Assembly (NCBI RefSeq): GCF_040702505.1
Contig: NZ_JBFBLC010000006.1
Span: forward strand, 124,001-188,000
Reading direction: 5' to 3'
DNA length: 64,000 bases
Origin: Terrabacter sp040702505
GTDB lineage: Bacteria > Actinomycetota > Actinomycetes > Actinomycetales > Dermatophilaceae
Shown here: one piece after another, positions 40,329 through 49,796 of the stretch
How the letters are laid out: each line of letters opens with the position of its first letter
Numbering within the stretch: the stretch's first letter is position 1
The notes under the pieces: generated by a model
Databases searched by the model: none
The model's input: only the letters and a program-made list of their open reading frames with translations
Told to the model about the DNA's origin: nothing
Translations under genes and position numbers: made by a program

Positions 40329-40383
40329 GACCCCCTAGTTCCGGAGACATGACCCCCTAACAGAGCCCCCTAGGCCCCCTAGG
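40329..40383. repeat. Four CCCCCTA direct repeats upstream of the integrase promoter
   Basis: CCCCCTA (TAGGGGG on the minus strand) occurs four times between 40329 and 40383 at irregular spacing, with a degenerate fifth copy CCCTA at 40321. A GTCTCA/TGAGAC inverted repeat lies at about 40467-40488. No gene between 40308 and 40712. Confidence 0.55.
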
Positions 40384-40560
40384 TGGGCGGCGCCATCCTG
40401 GCGACGTTTGCGCAGGTCAGCGGCTGAATGCGGGGAGCTGGCATGGGGATGGGGGAGAGTAGACCGTCTCATCTCACCATTTGAGACACTATGTGTGCAT
40501 TCGTGCCCCAGCCGGCCCCTGTGGGGCCTCGGAGCATGGACGACGGGCACCGTGCGGCGC

Positions 40561-40583
40561 CCGTTACCCATAGCGTTACCGAC
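40561..40583. repeat. Right copy of the 23-bp motif near the attachment sites
   Basis: It matches 32795-32817 at 19 of 23 positions. It contains GTTACCCAT (40563-40571), the same 9-mer as one half of the operator at 40272-40290. Confidence 0.5.
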
Positions 40584-40712
40584 TTTGACCGCGATTCATC
40601 GGTAATCGCGGGTATCCAACGGCTCATCGCCTGAGTGTCCGGAGGCTGAATCGCCCTGTGGCTGAGTACGACCCGTGATCTAAGCCCAGACCTAGGTAGT
40701 GGTACCGTTCAG

Positions 40713-40750
40713 AATCTCTTGGTCGCAGGTTCGAGTCCTGCCGGGGGCGC
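40713..40750. repeat. attR of the element (38-bp direct repeat)
   Basis: Identical to 32713-32750. It is only the 3' half of a tRNA gene, with no acceptor or D-arm upstream, so it is not a functional tRNA. The gap from 40751 to 40947 is chromosomal and holds only an SD for the next gene. Confidence 0.92.
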
Positions 40751-40947
40751 CCCTGCACACCCGACGACCGCGGCCCGAATCCCTCCGCGGACCAACGACT
40801 TTCGTCCCTGCCGTATGCCGTGTCGCCCCTCGCGCGCCGGTCGCTCTCTTCCGTCGGGCGGGCTCTTCCGCCGACTCGGGGGTACGAGGTCACGGCACGC
40901 CGCCCTTTGGGTTTGGTTGTGCCGGTTCGACACGAAAGGATACGGGT

Positions 40948-42657
40948 GTGGCAGGTGATACAGGGGCGGGCAGTGCCCGGCTCCTCGAGAGCGTCAAGGC
41001 GCTTCGCTCTGCCGTCTCCGAGCTCACCTTGCCCCTGGACCTGCCGGAAGCCCCGGCGGCGCGGTCGGCTCGCGCCCGCCTGCTCGACCAGCTCGACGAC
41101 TACGTCGTCCCACGGCTGACCGCGCTCGACGCACCCCTGCTCGCCGTCGTGGGCGGATCCACCGGCGCCGGCAAGTCGACGCTCGTCAACTCGGTCGTCG
41201 GGCGGGAGGTCTCGCTGCCCGGCGTCCTGCGCCCGACGACGCGCTCCCCGGTGCTCATCCACCATCCCTCCGACGCAGCCTGGTTCTCCGGGCCGCGCGT
41301 GCTGCCCGGTCTTGCCCGCATCACGGGACGGCACTCCGCCTCGGACGGTCCGGGCGCCGTGCGGCTCGTCTCGACCGAGGACGTCGAGGCCGGCCTCGCC
41401 CTGCTCGACGCCCCTGACATCGACAGCGTCGTCGAGGCGAACCGCGACCTCGCGACCCAGCTGCTGGCTGCTGCCGACCTCTGGATCTTCGTCACCACGG
41501 CAGCCCGCTACGCCGACGCCGTCCCGTGGGAGCTGCTGCGGGAGGCCTCCGAGCGCGGCACGGCAGTGGCGGTCGTCCTCGACCGGGTGCCCCCGACGTC
41601 GGTCGACGAGATCCGCACGCACCTGGCGTCGATGCTGCGCGACCAGGGCCTGGACCGGTCGCCCATCTTCACGGTGGTCGAGTCCGAGCTCGTCGACGGA
41701 CTGCTCCCGCGCAGCCAGATCGAGCGGTTGACCGGGTGGCTCGCGGCGCTCGCCGGCGACGCCGCAGCCCGGGCCGACGTGGTGCGCCAGACCCTCGAGG
41801 GTGCGCTGGCCTCGATGGAGTCCCGCACTCAGGAGCTCGTCGCCTGGTCCACGGAGCAGACCGCGGCCGGCGACTCCCTCGTCGAGGTGGCCGCCTCCGC
41901 CTACGAGGAGGCCTCGCAGCAGGTCCACGAGGGGATCGCCGACGGCACGCTGCTGCGCGGCGAGGTGCTGGCTCGCTGGCAGGAGTTCGTCGGCACGGGG
42001 GAGTTCTTCCGCCAGGTCGAGTCGACCGTGTCGCGGGTGCGCGACCGCTTCACCTCGTTCCTGCGCGGTGAGCCGGCCCGCGCCGACCACCTCGGCGAGG
42101 CCCTCCAGTCCGGCGTCGAGTCACTGGTGGTCAACCGCGCCGAGCTGGCGGCGAGCGCGATCGGCCGCGCCTGGCGCGCCCTCCCCGGCGGCCAGCAGCT
42201 CCTTGACGCCGACCCGGACCTCGCTCGCTCGGGCAAGGACGTCGACCGGCGGATCCAGCGCCTGGTGCGCGACTGGCAGGGCGACATCCTGCAGATGGTG
42301 CGCGACGAGGGCCGTGACCGGCGCACGACCGCACGGATCATGGCGTACGGCGTCAACGGGCTCGGCGTCGTGCTCATGCTCGTCACCTTCGCCAGCACCG
42401 CCGGCCTCACCGGGGCCGAGCTCGGCATCGCCGGCGGCACCGCCGTGGTCGGCCAGAAGCTGCTTGAGGCGGTGTTCGGCGACCAGGCCGTCAGGGAGCT
42501 GGCCCGCAAGGCGCGTGAGCAGCTGTGCGCCCGGGTCGACGAGCTGTATGCCGCCGAGCGAGCCCGCTACGAAGGAGCTGTCACGACGTTGCACGTCGAC
42601 CCCGCCCAGACCGAGCGGCTGACCGCCGCCGTGGCCGAGCTGCGGGCCGCGCGATGA
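40948..42657 (+). CDS. Dynamin-like GTPase, first of a pair
   Basis: A 569-residue protein. GTG 40948 follows GAAAGGA (40934-40940). The G1 motif VVGGSTGAGKSTLVNSVVG is at about residues 67-85, with PGVLRPTTRSPVLIHHP (G2 region) and a G4-like segment VVLDRVPPT. Long helical stretches follow, and a hydrophobic segment GLGVVLMLVTFASTAGLTGAELGIAGGTAVVG near residues 470-510 could insert into membrane. Bacterial dynamins remodel or protect membranes. It is coupled to a second GTPase, like DynA/DynB pairs in Streptomyces; orthology is not proven. Confidence 0.85.
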   Translation: MAGDTGAGSARLLESVKALRSAVSELTLPLDLPEAPAARSARARLLDQLDDYVVPRLTALDAPLLAVVGGSTGAGKSTLVNSVVGREVSLPGVLRPTTRSPVLIHHPSDAAWFSGPRVLPGLARITGRHSASDGPGAVRLVSTEDVEAGLALLDAPDIDSVVEANRDLATQLLAAADLWIFVTTAARYADAVPWELLREASERGTAVAVVLDRVPPTSVDEIRTHLASMLRDQGLDRSPIFTVVESELVDGLLPRSQIERLTGWLAALAGDAAARADVVRQTLEGALASMESRTQELVAWSTEQTAAGDSLVEVAASAYEEASQQVHEGIADGTLLRGEVLARWQEFVGTGEFFRQVESTVSRVRDRFTSFLRGEPARADHLGEALQSGVESLVVNRAELAASAIGRAWRALPGGQQLLDADPDLARSGKDVDRRIQRLVRDWQGDILQMVRDEGRDRRTTARIMAYGVNGLGVVLMLVTFASTAGLTGAELGIAGGTAVVGQKLLEAVFGDQAVRELARKAREQLCARVDELYAAERARYEGAVTTLHVDPAQTERLTAAVAELRAAR

Positions 42658-44360
42658 GCCCGATCCGGCCGGGCAGGGCGACGGTCACGGCCACGTCGGC
42701 TGCAGAGCTCGGCGCGCGCACCACCGAGCTGTCGCTGGCCCTGGTCGCCGGGGCCGACGAGCTCGACCCCGCCGCGGTCGCGCTCGCCCGGCGCGTCGTC
42801 GACAAGACGGCCGAGCGGTCGGGACTCGGTGGCGACCACACCATCGTGGCGCTGGCCGGTGCCACGGGCAGCGGCAAGTCATCCCTGTTCAACACCCTCG
42901 TCGGCGCCGACGTCGCCACGATCGGCGCTCGACGTCCCACGACGTCGCGGCCGACCGCGGCGGTGTGGGGCGACGGCGACGCCTCGCAGCTGCTCGACTG
43001 GCTCGGGGTGAGTGCCCGGCACATCGTCGAGGCGTGCCCTGGCGGCGAGCCGGACGCGAAGGCGCGCCGGGGCCGTGACGTGCAGCTCGGGTCCCTCGAC
43101 GGGCTCGTGCTACTCGACCTGCCCGACTTCGACTCGCGGGTCGTGGACCACCGCCGCGAGGCCGAGCGGGTCCTCGAGCTCGTCGACGTCTTCGTCTGGG
43201 TCACCGACCCGCAGAAGTACGCCGACGCCCGCCTGCACGACGAGTTCGTCAGGCTCCTGTCGCAGCACGATGCCGTCACCCTCGCGGTCCTCAACCAGGC
43301 CGACCGGCTCACGCCCGACGGCGTGCGCACGATCGCCGAGGACCTCGGCGCACTGCTCGTCGCCGACGGCGTCCGTGGCGCCAAGGTCCTCGCGACCTCC
43401 ACGGTGACGGGCCAAGGCATCCCGGCGCTGCGGCAGCGCATCGCCAATTCCGTTGCGGGCCATGCAGCTTCACGCCAGCGTCTCAAGGCCGACGTGGTGG
43501 GTGCGGCCCTGCGGCTGCGTCCCGGTGTGGCCGACACCGAGCCGGACGTCGGGCGGGTGCCGCGGGACGAGCTCGACCTCTCGCTCGGGCGAGCGGCCGG
43601 AGTGCCCATCGTGCTCGACGCGGTGGCGCGGGACTACCGGCGGGAGGCCTTCGCCCACACCGGCTGGCTCTTCGCCCGGTGGACCAAGGGCTTCGCCGCC
43701 GACCCGCTGCGCCGCCTGCGTCTCGACCGCACCGGCGGCCGGCCGCCGATCCACGTCGACATCGATGGCGCCGACGTCCGGGCCGTCCTCGGCCGCTCGT
43801 CGATCCCGGCCCCCAGCGTGTCCACCGCCTCCGCGGTCGAGCTCGCCACCCGGAGCTTCGTGCGCCAGGCGTCCGAGGGGCTCCCCGCACGCTGGACGCA
43901 AGCGGTCGAGGACGCCGTCGACGAGGGTGACGGTGCCCTCGGCGACTCGCTGGACCGTGCCGTCATCGGCACTTCGTTGCGGGCGCGCCGCCCGGCATGG
44001 TGGTTCGTGGTCAACCTCCTCCAGTGGGTGCTGGGCCTCGTCGCCGTCGCAGGGCTCGTCTGGTACGCCGTGCTCTGGGCCTTCGGCCTGCTGCAGCTGC
44101 CCCGGCCCGAGACCCCGACCGTCGGGATCCTGCCGCTTCCGCTCGTGCTGCTCGTCCTGGGGCTCCTGCTCGGCATCACCCTCGGCGTGCTCTCCCGGTG
44201 GTGGGCCCGCGTCGGGGCCCGGCACCGGCGCGGCGTCATCGCCAAGCGCCTGGCCGAGTCAGTCGCGACCGTGGCCGACCAGCACGTGCTCGCGCCGGTG
44301 GACGAGGTGCTCGCGCGCCACCGTGAGACCCGAGTGCACCTCGAGGCTGCGGCTCGCTGA
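42654..44360 (+). CDS. Membrane-anchored GTPase (YfjP/dynamin-like), second of the pair
   Basis: A 568-residue protein. ATG 42654 overlaps the partner stop (ATGA). G1 is LAGATGSGKSSLFNTLVG, G2 RRPTTSRPTAAVWG, G3 LLDLPDFDSR, G4 LNQADRL. Two membrane helices near residues 450-520 (WWFVVNLLQWVLGLVAVAGLVWYAVLWAFGLL and ILPLPLVLLVLGLLLGITLGVL) are followed by a short basic tail. It probably anchors a heteromeric GTPase complex with the upstream dynamin-like protein at the cytoplasmic membrane. Confidence 0.87.
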   Translation: MSPIRPGRATVTATSAAELGARTTELSLALVAGADELDPAAVALARRVVDKTAERSGLGGDHTIVALAGATGSGKSSLFNTLVGADVATIGARRPTTSRPTAAVWGDGDASQLLDWLGVSARHIVEACPGGEPDAKARRGRDVQLGSLDGLVLLDLPDFDSRVVDHRREAERVLELVDVFVWVTDPQKYADARLHDEFVRLLSQHDAVTLAVLNQADRLTPDGVRTIAEDLGALLVADGVRGAKVLATSTVTGQGIPALRQRIANSVAGHAASRQRLKADVVGAALRLRPGVADTEPDVGRVPRDELDLSLGRAAGVPIVLDAVARDYRREAFAHTGWLFARWTKGFAADPLRRLRLDRTGGRPPIHVDIDGADVRAVLGRSSIPAPSVSTASAVELATRSFVRQASEGLPARWTQAVEDAVDEGDGALGDSLDRAVIGTSLRARRPAWWFVVNLLQWVLGLVAVAGLVWYAVLWAFGLLQLPRPETPTVGILPLPLVLLVLGLLLGITLGVLSRWWARVGARHRRGVIAKRLAESVATVADQHVLAPVDEVLARHRETRVHLEAAAR

Positions 44361-44376
44361 GCCCGGGCGTGGGGGC

Positions 44377-44414
44377 TCGTCCACACCTCCCAGCCCCGGG
44401 AGCCGCTGTCCACA
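44377..44414 (+). promoter_or_regulatory. Two DnaA-box-like 9-mers upstream of ssb
   Basis: TCGTCCACA (44377-44385) and CTGTCCACA (44406-44414), each one change from TTGTCCACA, in the same orientation 29 bp apart. A similar pair lies upstream of recQ (62501-62539). Confidence 0.4.
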
Positions 44415-44509
44415 GGGGTCCGACTGGCGGCTGCGGAAGCGGACCGCCCGCGCCGAAGGTGGGGTGCAGGCGGCGCAGGGCCGCCGTGGACCAGCCACAG
44501 GAGCACTCC

Positions 44510-45115
44510 ATGAACGAGACCCGCATCACCGTGCACGGCAACGTCGTGTCCGAGCCCGTCGAGCGGCGAGCCCGCAACGGCAGCCCTTACACGACCTTCC
44601 GCATCGCGACCACGCCCTACCGGCGCACGGCCGACGGCCGCTTCGTCGACGGCGAGACGAGCTTCTACGACGTCATCGCCTTCAACGCCCTGGCGGCGAA
44701 CGCGGCCACGGCCCTGTGCAAGGGCCACCCAGTCATCGTCGAGGGCACGCTGTCCGTCAAGCAGTGGGTCAGCAGCGAGGGCCAGCCGCGGACGTCCCCG
44801 CAGATCGACGCCGGCCACATCGGCCACGACCTCTCCTGGGGGCGGGCGAGCTTCGAGCGGGTGAGCCGGGCCGCGGCCCTCGGTCACGACCGCACGGCCG
44901 ACCCCGACGTGCAGGCGGCCGTCCGGGCCCTCGCCGAGGCGGACGCGGACGGCCGACGTCCGCCCCACGTCGACGCCGACGGCGTCGTCGACGACGACTA
45001 CGACCTGCAGGACGACGGCCTGCACGGCGAGGCCTCCGACGGCGCGGACGGGGTCGCCGCGACGGGCGACCCCGAGACCGACGACTACGAGGTCGTCGAC
45101 CAGCTCAGCGCCTGA
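44510..45115 (+). CDS. ssb: Single-stranded DNA-binding protein (atypical paralogue)
   Basis: A 201-residue protein. The OB fold occupies residues 1-110: ETRITVHGNVVSEPVERRARNGSPYTTFRIATTPY, SFYDVIAFNALAANAATALCKGHPVIVEGTLSVKQW. The C-terminal 90 residues are very acidic (Asp-rich), but the end is DYEVVDQLSA rather than the usual DDDIPF-like tip that recruits repair and replication proteins. It is therefore probably a second SSB, not the replicative one, which normally sits with rpsF/rpsR. SD AGGAG precedes ATG 44510. Confidence 0.9.
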   Translation: MNETRITVHGNVVSEPVERRARNGSPYTTFRIATTPYRRTADGRFVDGETSFYDVIAFNALAANAATALCKGHPVIVEGTLSVKQWVSSEGQPRTSPQIDAGHIGHDLSWGRASFERVSRAAALGHDRTADPDVQAAVRALAEADADGRRPPHVDADGVVDDDYDLQDDGLHGEASDGADGVAATGDPETDDYEVVDQLSA

Positions 45116-45227
45116 CCCGCCGGCCGCTGCGCGCCGGGCCCGCCGGCCGCTGAGCGCCTGACCGGCCAGCACGTCCGCGAGCGCCGGCACCGACGGACAC
45201 GGATTCGGTGCCGCGCTCGCCGACAGA

Positions 45228-45233
45228 TAGCCT
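45228..45233 (+). promoter_or_regulatory. -10 box TAGCCT of ettA
   Basis: TAGCCT lies 7 nt before ATG 45241; leaderless. Confidence 0.5.
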
Positions 45234-45240
45234 TCTGCGC

Positions 45241-46923
<1,683 letters not shown>

Positions 46924-46977
46924 CGGAAGCGACGGGGACGACCGGTCCGACCGGTTCCGCCGGCTCCACCGGAGCAG

Positions 46978-47011
46978 GAAGGGCCGGGGTGCACGCGCAC
47001 CCCGGCCCTTC
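46978..47011. terminator. 15-bp perfect terminator between convergent ettA and MocR genes
   Basis: GAAGGGCCGGGGTGC pairs with GCACCCCGGCCCTTC around ACGC. Suitable for both strands. Confidence 0.8.
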
Positions 47012-47028
47012 GCCGTGCCAGGCCGGTA

Positions 47029-48474
47029 TCACGCGATGAGTGGAGTCACCTCGCGGGTGCCCGGACGCTCGCGGAGTGCCAGCTGCCAGGCCACCGCAAG
47101 GCGCCGGCCCACCTCGTCCGCCTCGTCGGGCGCGACGCAGAACGGCAGCCTCAGCCAGCGGCCGAGGCCGCCCTCGACGCCGAACTGGCCGCCGCGTGCG
47201 AGACGCAGCCCGGCGCGCTCGGCCACCCGGGCCAGCTGGTCGCCGCGCGCCTCGGGCAGCTCGCACCACAGGTTCAGACCTCCGGCCGGCACCTCGAACC
47301 GCCACTCCGGCACGTGCCTGCGCAGGGCCGTGACGAGCGCGTCGCGCCGCGCGCGGGCCTCTCGGCGCCGCTCGACGAGGAGCGTTTCGCCCTGACGGAG
47401 CAGGTCGGCCACCACGAGCTGCTCGAGGATCGCCGTGCCGAGGTCGAGGCTGTGCCGCGCCTCGATGACGGCCTCGACGCCGGTGACGGGGGTGCGCACC
47501 CACCCGACCCGCAGGCCGCCCCACCACGTCTTGCCCGCGCTGCCGAGGGTGTGGCACTCGCGCGCCGAGGCCGCGAACGGCGCCGGGCGTGCGGTGCCGG
47601 AGGCCTCGTCGAGGCCCAGCTCGACGAACGTCTCGTCGACGACCGGCACGACGCCGTGCCGCGAGAGGACCGCGCCGAGCGCTGCGCGCGTCGCCTCGGC
47701 CATGGTCAGGCCCGTCGGGTTCTGGTGGTCGGGGATGAGGTAGGCCGCCCGCGCGCCGCTCTGTCGCACGGCGAGCTCGATCGCGTCGAGGTCCCACCCG
47801 GTCGGGGTCAGCTGCGCGGCCACCGGACGGTAGGCCGAGCGGCGCACTCCGACGATGGCGTTGGGGTAGGTCGGGCTCTCGACGACGACGCGGTCGCCGA
47901 CCTCCAGCCGGGCCCGCAGCACGGCCGAGAGGCCACCGTGGGCGCCCGAGGTGACCGCGACCTGGTCCGGCGTCGTCGGCAGCCCACGGGACGCGTACCA
48001 GTCGGCCACGGCCCGCCGGGTCTCCGGCAGCCCGCGCGGGTCGTAGCCGGCGGTCGCGAGGAAGCGAGGCAGCTCGAGCAGGGCCCGCTCGAAGGCGGCG
48101 GTGACGCCGGCAGCGGCCGGGAGGGCGGCATACGTCAGGTCGATGACGTCGGGCGGCACCTCGGTGGGGATGAGGCCGGCCTGCGAGAGCGCGAGGCCCG
48201 ACGGGCCGGCGGGCAAGCACACGACGCTCCCGGAGCCGCGACGGGTGGCGACGAAACCCTCGTCACGCAGCGCGTCGAGAGCCGCGCCGACCGTCGTCCG
48301 GCTGAGGCCCAGCTCGGTGGTCAGCGTGCGCTCGCTCGGCAGCCGGGTGCCGACGAGCAGCCGCCCGTCGCAGACGAGCCGGCGGATGCCGTCAGCCAGT
48401 GCCCGGTAGGCGGGACGCGGGAGCGGGTCGCGGCCGAGGAGCAGGGCCAGGGACCGGGCCGAGATGGTGCGCAT
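47029..48474 (-). CDS. MocR-type regulator (GntR winged helix plus aminotransferase domain)
   Basis: A 481-residue protein. The N-terminal GntR domain PRPAYRALADGIRRLVCDGRLLVGTRLPSERTLTTELGLSRTTVGAALDALRDEGFV is fused to a fold-type I aminotransferase domain. That domain has TSGAHGGLSAVL, DHQNPTGLTM and GSAGKTWWGGLRVGWVR, whose Lys should bind PLP. MocR proteins sense PLP or amines. ATG 48474 is chosen over a short upstream extension. It is divergent from a YczE membrane protein; the MocR-YczE pairing is known in Bacillus (YczR-YczE) and actinobacteria. Confidence 0.92.
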   Translation of the reverse strand: MRTISARSLALLLGRDPLPRPAYRALADGIRRLVCDGRLLVGTRLPSERTLTTELGLSRTTVGAALDALRDEGFVATRRGSGSVVCLPAGPSGLALSQAGLIPTEVPPDVIDLTYAALPAAAGVTAAFERALLELPRFLATAGYDPRGLPETRRAVADWYASRGLPTTPDQVAVTSGAHGGLSAVLRARLEVGDRVVVESPTYPNAIVGVRRSAYRPVAAQLTPTGWDLDAIELAVRQSGARAAYLIPDHQNPTGLTMAEATRAALGAVLSRHGVVPVVDETFVELGLDEASGTARPAPFAASARECHTLGSAGKTWWGGLRVGWVRTPVTGVEAVIEARHSLDLGTAILEQLVVADLLRQGETLLVERRREARARRDALVTALRRHVPEWRFEVPAGGLNLWCELPEARGDQLARVAERAGLRLARGGQFGVEGGLGRWLRLPFCVAPDEADEVGRRLAVAWQLALRERPGTREVTPLIA

Positions 48475-48492
48475 GGGGTCCACCGTCGCACA

Positions 48493-48534
48493 ACTGGCCC
48501 TCAAATCCAGGTCCAGTCCCGGTCACACTGGACC
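48493..48534. promoter_or_regulatory. MocR operator region
   Basis: GGTCCAGT (48510-48517) and ACTGGACC (48527-48534) form a perfect inverted repeat with 9 bp between. A further ACTGGCC lies at 48493-48499 and CCAGG at 48507. The 62-bp divergent gap is almost filled by these half-sites; a CACACT -10-like box for yczE lies inside. Confidence 0.65.
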
Positions 48535-48536
48535 GC

Positions 48537-49250
48537 ATGAGACGTCACGTCCCCCTGGCCAACCTGAGCCCCCGGCAGCAGCTGCGTGCCGGTCGCCTGC
48601 CGCGCCGCGTCGCCCAGCTGCTCGTCGGTCTCGTCCTCTACGGCGTCTCCATGTCGATGATGATCCGCTCGACGCTGGGCCTCGACCCGTGGGACGTCTT
48701 CCACGCGGGGATCGCGACCCACGTGCCGCTCACCTTCGGGCAGGTCACGATCATCGTCGGCGCGCTGGTGCTGCTCCTGTGGGTGCCGCTGCGGCAGTGG
48801 CCGGGGCTCGGCACCGTGGCCAACGTCGTCGTCATCGGCCTCGCCGCCGACGCGGGCCTGGCCCTGATCGAGCCGCCAGAGGCCCTCTGGGTCCGCGCGC
48901 TGCTCCTCGTCGCCGGCATCGTCCTCAACGGTGTGGCCGGTGGCCTCTACATCGGCAGTCAGCTCGGGCCCGGCCCGCGCGACGGGCTGATGACGGGCCT
49001 GGCCCGCCGCACGAGACTCTCGATCCGCCTGGTGCGCACGTCGATCGAGGTCGTGGTCCTGTCCGTCGGTTGGCTCCTCGGCGGCCCTGTCGGACTCGGC
49101 ACGATCGCGTATGCCGTGTCGATCGGTCCGCTGGTCCAGTTCTTCCTCCCGCGGCTGACCGTGGACCTGGGACCAGGTCAGCGATCATCCGTCGCAACCG
49201 ACGCGGCTCCGGTGACGCCGACCGGCGCCCTCGGCTCGACGACGAGCTGA
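48537..49250 (+). CDS. YczE/YyaS/YitT family membrane protein
   Basis: A 237-residue protein with about five membrane segments (RVAQLLVGLVLYGVSMSMMI, VTIIVGALVLLLWVPL, TVANVVVIGLAADAGLALI, ALLLVAGIVLNGVAGGLYIG, and one near SIEVVVLSVGWLLGG). The loop LGPGPRDGLMTGLARRTRLSIRLVRTSIEV is characteristic of the YczE group, as is STLGLDPWDVFHAGI. The transported compound is unknown. It is divergent from the MocR regulator that probably controls it. Confidence 0.88.
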   Translation: MRRHVPLANLSPRQQLRAGRLPRRVAQLLVGLVLYGVSMSMMIRSTLGLDPWDVFHAGIATHVPLTFGQVTIIVGALVLLLWVPLRQWPGLGTVANVVVIGLAADAGLALIEPPEALWVRALLLVAGIVLNGVAGGLYIGSQLGPGPRDGLMTGLARRTRLSIRLVRTSIEVVVLSVGWLLGGPVGLGTIAYAVSIGPLVQFFLPRLTVDLGPGQRSSVATDAAPVTPTGALGSTTS

Positions 49251-49253
49251 GAC

Positions 49254-49793
49254 TCAGGCGCCGAGTCGCCAGGAGTGCAGCACCCGGCAGGCGCCGGGCT
49301 CGTACCACGCGAGGTCGAGCTGGTCGGCGCTGCAGCGCGCCGGGAGGACGGCGCCCAGCGAGGCTCGCGTCGAGTCCTGGGTGACGTCGCCGGAGAGGGC
49401 GTCGAGCGTCAGGTGCGGGAAGACGTCGCCGAAGGCCCCGGCATACGGCGGACAGTGGCGGAAGGCCCGCCAGAGCGTCGCGGTGAGCGCGGCGAACGGC
49501 CGCGAGGGCTCGGGCAGCAGGTGGACGATGCCGTTGGGAAACGTGCCCACCTGCTCCAACGTGTACTCGAACGGCGCTGTCGAGGCGGCGATCGCCCCGA
49601 CGACGCCGAGTGCCTCGTCGGTCAGGGCGGCCGCGTCGAGGAAGGGGCCGAGCGCCGTGATGTGCGCGTGCACGAAGCGGGGGTCGGCCGAGACGTAGTC
49701 GGTGTCGTAGTGACGGGTCCGGGCCAGGACGAAGGGCTCGAGCTCGGGCACCGGCACCTGGAGCACCGAGTGGCCCGCGGCGGACGGCGGCAC
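49254..49793 (-). CDS. 2'-5' RNA ligase family protein (2H phosphoesterase)
   Basis: A 179-residue protein. The two catalytic motifs are HAHITALGPF (HxT, near residue 43) and PHLTLD (HxT, near residue 126), defining the 2H phosphoesterase superfamily. The substrate is unknown; candidates are 2',3'-cyclic phosphate RNA ends or small cyclic nucleotides. The GTG start is 3 bp after the TetR stop, so it is co-transcribed with the regulator. It converges on yczE with a 3-bp gap. Confidence 0.87.
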   Translation of the reverse strand: MPPSAAGHSVLQVPVPELEPFVLARTRHYDTDYVSADPRFVHAHITALGPFLDAAALTDEALGVVGAIAASTAPFEYTLEQVGTFPNGIVHLLPEPSRPFAALTATLWRAFRHCPPYAGAFGDVFPHLTLDALSGDVTQDSTRASLGAVLPARCSADQLDLAWYEPGACRVLHSWRLGA

Positions 49794-49796
49794 CGG

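Larger units (their letters stand above)
32713..40750. mobile_element. 8.0-kb integrated element at tRNA-Arg (integrase, RepA-like ATPase, hicAB)
   Basis: A 38-bp identical direct repeat (32713-32750 and 40713-40750) begins in the tRNA anticodon arm; the repeats are exactly 8,000 bp apart. A tyrosine integrase lies near the right end. Thirteen small genes are on the minus strand and one on the plus strand. The base composition is visibly less GC-rich than the flanks. There are no capsid, terminase, portal, relaxase or FtsK/TraB genes, so it is neither a complete prophage nor a self-transmissible conjugative element; satellite or mobilised island fits best. Confidence 0.92.

Noticed and set aside
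40713..40750. Second tRNA-Arg gene
   Set aside because: Only the 3' half is present; acceptor 5' strand, D-arm and anticodon are missing. It is attR.
32713..40750. Complete prophage or self-transmissible ICE
   Set aside because: No terminase, portal, capsid, tail, lysis, relaxase or FtsK/TraB genes in the 8 kb.
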